From NCBI GenBank assembly GCA_902766045.1, contig CACXCA010000059.1, positions 1-42,641 of the forward strand: 42,641 nucleotides of DNA, read 5' to 3'. This document shows, piece by piece, positions 41,101-42,641 of this stretch. The DNA comes from an uncultured Bacteroidales bacterium (GTDB lineage: Bacteria; Bacteroidota; Bacteroidia; Bacteroidales; Paludibacteraceae). Every line of letters begins with the position of its first letter. Within the stretch, counting starts at the first letter, position 1. The position numbers and the translations under genes were made by a program. Below the pieces are notes generated by a model, which was not told the DNA's origin, did not search any database, and saw only the letters and a list, made by a program, of their open reading frames with translations.

Positions 41101-42641
41101 GGTGCTCTTCCTGTGGAGATCAATAATCACTTGTTCACTTTCGATGGTGAGAAAGATACACTTAACAACATCATCACTACTGTGCATATTGACAGCTCCT
41201 ATTATCGTGTAGATACCATCAAAAGTTATGAGCCAATTGTCTGGCGTGATAGTATCACGTATGCAAGAACCACCACTGTGACAGATTTCCATGTAGCAAA
41301 TGAAGGAATGTGTGATAGTATCTTCTCCCTTGTCTTCACACGACTAAGTGATACAATCATCCATGATACAATGATATGTATAGGCTCGCTGCCAATAGAG
41401 ATCAATGATCACCTTTTCACCTATGATGGTGAAAGTGATACAGTAGGTAAGACCATCACGATTGTTCACTATGACAGTTCGTATGTGAAATTTGATACTT
41501 TGGCTGTATGTGTAGGCAGCAAATATAAATGGATCAATGGCAATAGCTACAGCAGCGGATCATCGTATGACCTCATCTATAACAAAGAGAATGAGGGTAC
41601 TTGTGACTCCATCATCTACATGCATCTTACCGTACATAAAAAATTATCAAAAACTGTTGAAGACACCTCAACCATCATAGGTTGCGCTAATTATGATGAC
41701 TTACTATTAGGATTTGGCATAACTCCAAATTCATATACCGACATCAAATGGTACATCCAGGGAGAACATGCAGACGAATGGGACGGTGTGATCAAGCACA
41801 TAGAAAAAGCACCTGGATATGATAACTTCGTTTATATGTTAGTTGCACAAACACCAGACGGTGCATGTTCAGATACAACCGTATATATCACATACTCAGA
41901 TCACGATTTGGAAACTGGTGACACCATGAAAGTGATGAATCTGGATGCAGGAGAGAACTGTATGGCAAAGGCCCGAATCTTCGACTATATACCAGACTTT
42001 AATGACCGCTGTTCACTAGAACCAATTGATACAGTATGTTATTTCAGAGTAAACGAAGGCGAAATATTTGAGGCTAACAAAGGAACGTACTATAATTTCA
42101 AGGACGGTGATATCATTCGTTGGGAGGTCGGAATGCGCAGACCTGACGGTAGTCCATATACCGTAAGTTCCGACTTATTCTTCCAAACAGTAAGTGTGAT
42201 CGACCGAACGGCTCCTACAATTGACGCATTAGGACTCTCCAATGGTAATCTAATTCACCCAGTTGTTGATTCTATTGTAGGAAATGTTACTGTAAACGTA
42301 CCTCTTTCTGATATTACAGATCATATCAAAGATAACTGTGATGCTACAGAAGATCTAACCATCCTTAGTGGAACAGACTCATTATCCCTGTCACCATTCA
42401 ATGGTAACTCGTTCACTTTGAATGCATATTCTCATCCTTCACAAACAATTTATTACGCAATCTCAGATAGTAAAAATAATACACGTCTGGATTCCGTTGT
42501 ATATCAAGTAGAACGAAACACCGTGGTAGGAAACGAATCCTATGCGATTGTACGCGACACAATGGTTTGTCCAGGAGAGATGCCTTACACATGGCATAAT
42601 ACATCATTTGCATACAATGGAGCAACTGCCGTTGTTGGAGC
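38188..42641 (+). CDS. giant exported beta-helix/tandem-repeat protein, 3' end outside window
   Basis: An open frame from ATG 38188 to the window edge (1484 codons, no stop). The signal peptide is about residues 1-25 (GVLMAFCCIISCFSLSAN). Residues 30-330 look like a right-handed parallel beta-helix and close with SPCVNKGND and SSVDMGAFEF, the end typical of choice-of-anchor Q proteins. Beyond that come Ig/HYR-like regions (DRTAPTIDALG) and a set of tandem repeats from residue 782, each with DTxxCIGALPVEINNHLF, VDSSYYRVD and CDSIYTLxFT. The repeats and the last codons echo a region 2334 bp earlier, so larger modules are duplicated too. It probably ends in a T9SS domain further downstream, but this is not in the window. 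An ATG at 38129 is out of frame. Confidence 0.88.
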   Translation, partial: MSKYSKWGVLMAFCCIISCFSLSANTVTLGSSNATYSDLGSAVDGVHSGDTILLTSDIYLTNPIWIGKNITLLSNQPGGFSIKKRNSQDLASIGISRDTFKVFNVHFDLGNHTSYYQTTNKYYYFITITSEGTLYMDINSSIRNGRDGAVLNVCGTAIGVTVCNNQSTQSDLGIVYLLSGGKMINSRIYNNKLSGNNMTAVFMSGGSLINSTVADNHSTSRRYTTYAINSSGDGCIIENCIVYGNDHFYTQNSPTVKYSCIQGDISNVRGHDNINVNPEFYPDYSLPKHSPCVNKGNDSYINSLAKIDIEGNRRKRESSVDMGAFEFQPEYFKTIDSHYSCGKPFTWINGETYTETTSAPKDTILGGVHCDTIVTLDLTVYPSVDTTLIPSYELTKVACSGENITFNYSAQDSIRTEFQWIDESNTQVGTGVSYETTIGSIDQTYRLIASLEGGVCPDTIPFHANVNHSLATSLRTSTINGYYAQSCLSDSIGLDSLLPVVSYCSAYTSIQYYYQLNDGEWTLWDGTKLYGIANNATLRWKVEVITEDETIESIVPDPQTITLIDTVVPVWNLSDTNQYLPVLDSVTGIVNLSLTPNDLLQFISDNCPEQTTILFSEDSISFSDFNGYQTQFNVFNDTTLTLYWKAVDGAGNSSDILPLHYSIEKNTEFNDTLYAIVRDTSICNNDFPFNWHGHTFAENNESAVVGAAHLTVHIDSSFYHTDVIVNYAPIVWRDSITYDKDTVITDFHKINEGTCDSIYSLHLTIKTEPILDDTTIIDTMVCIGALPVEIDGHLFTFDGERDTLNNTITIVHIDSSYYRTVIIKSETPIVWMDSIACDHDTIITNFHKLNENTCDSIYTLHFTLLNGIIQYDTTLCIGALPVEINNHLFSFDGEKDTLNNIITTVHVDSSYYRVDSIESDTPILWMDSIVCDHDTIITEFHKINENACDSIYTLYFTLVNDTLRYDTTLCIGALPVEINNHLFTFDGEKDTLNNIITTVHIDSSYYRVDTIKSYEPIVWRDSITYARTTTVTDFHVANEGMCDSIFSLVFTRLSDTIIHDTMICIGSLPIEINDHLFTYDGESDTVGKTITIVHYDSSYVKFDTLAVCVGSKYKWINGNSYSSGSSYDLIYNKENEGTCDSIIYMHLTVHKKLSKTVEDTSTIIGCANYDDLLLGFGITPNSYTDIKWYIQGEHADEWDGVIKHIEKAPGYDNFVYMLVAQTPDGACSDTTVYITYSDHDLETGDTMKVMNLDAGENCMAKARIFDYIPDFNDRCSLEPIDTVCYFRVNEGEIFEANKGTYYNFKDGDIIRWEVGMRRPDGSPYTVSSDLFFQTVSVIDRTAPTIDALGLSNGNLIHPVVDSIVGNVTVNVPLSDITDHIKDNCDATEDLTILSGTDSLSLSPFNGNSFTLNAYSHPSQTIYYAISDSKNNTRLDSVVYQVERNTVVGNESYAIVRDTMVCPGEMPYTWHNTSFAYNGATAVVG
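40531..41640 (+). repeat. 282-bp coding tandem repeat, 94-residue units
   Basis: The codon for the Cys in CIG falls at 40531, 40813, 41095 and 41377, a spacing of exactly 282 bp each time. Units one to three are very similar at the DNA level. The fourth keeps its first half and diverges in its second half. A more distant unit starts near 40234 (ICNNDFPFNWHG). Confidence 0.92.

Noticed and set aside
1-42641. tRNA, rRNA or tmRNA genes
   Set aside because: I looked at the intergenic regions for cloverleaf-type and conserved rRNA sequences and saw none.

Overview
The window looks like a chromosomal segment of a Bacteroidota bacterium, most likely order Bacteroidales (a Prevotella/Bacteroides-like gut or rumen organism). 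The evidence is: Bacteroidales-type promoters (TTTG or TTG, about 19 nt, then TAnnTTTG) in front of most transcription units; start codons without Shine-Dalgarno sequences; Por/type IX secretion (T9SS) C-terminal sorting domains on two exported enzymes; a DUF2023-flavodoxin pair; and a giant surface repeat protein. AT-rich spacers separate compact genes. The genus cannot be fixed from the sequence alone.

Layout. 1-147: start of an Rpn-type PD-(D/E)XK nuclease/transposase-like gene, cut by the window edge. 254-4670 (minus): exopolysaccharide export genes, in transcription order a Wza-like lipoprotein, a Wzc-like co-polymerase/tyrosine kinase and a UDP-glucuronate epimerase-like enzyme. 4909-5810 (minus): flavodoxin and DUF2023. 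6468-15192 (plus): a nine-gene accessory cluster with six divergent DUF2589-type paralogues, a small double-CxxC protein, a DxD glycosyltransferase-like protein and a papain-family (C1A) peptidase with a duplicated C-terminal domain. It starts at a good promoter and ends at a good terminator. 15304-19268: three exported proteins of unknown function (YD/RHS-like, Sel1-like, unrecognised), with palindromic repeats between them. 19765-28102: a GT4 glycosyltransferase, a CE1-type esterase, a 1225-residue CE6-GH11-CBM6-CE15-T9SS xylan-degrading enzyme, an EEP-family phosphodiesterase and a T9SS-sorted esterase. 28218-37986: mostly housekeeping genes (pgk, DUF2167, TonB-C-like, ModF-like ABC ATPase, smpB, Yip1-like, PBP1A, alpha-oxoamine synthase, guaD). 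38188 to the end: the first 1484 codons of a giant exported beta-helix/tandem-repeat protein.

How the genes work together. The xylan enzyme puts deacetylation, xylan cleavage, carbohydrate binding and glucuronoyl-ester cleavage on one secreted chain; the two other esterases nearby could remove further ester substituents. The best candidate for an undescribed system is the DUF2589 cluster. Its six paralogues share a core with a PL-L-T-hydrophobic-P-I/V-P signature and a DMPAG-like motif but carry different appendages: an Ig-like tail, an acidic/Gly linker, two L7/L12-like modules, or a 36-residue Ser/Tyr/Arg repeat. None has a signal peptide. They look like subunits of a cytoplasmic hetero-oligomer that a peptidase and a glycosyltransferase might process. 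That assembly model is inference; the shared motifs and gene order are seen directly.
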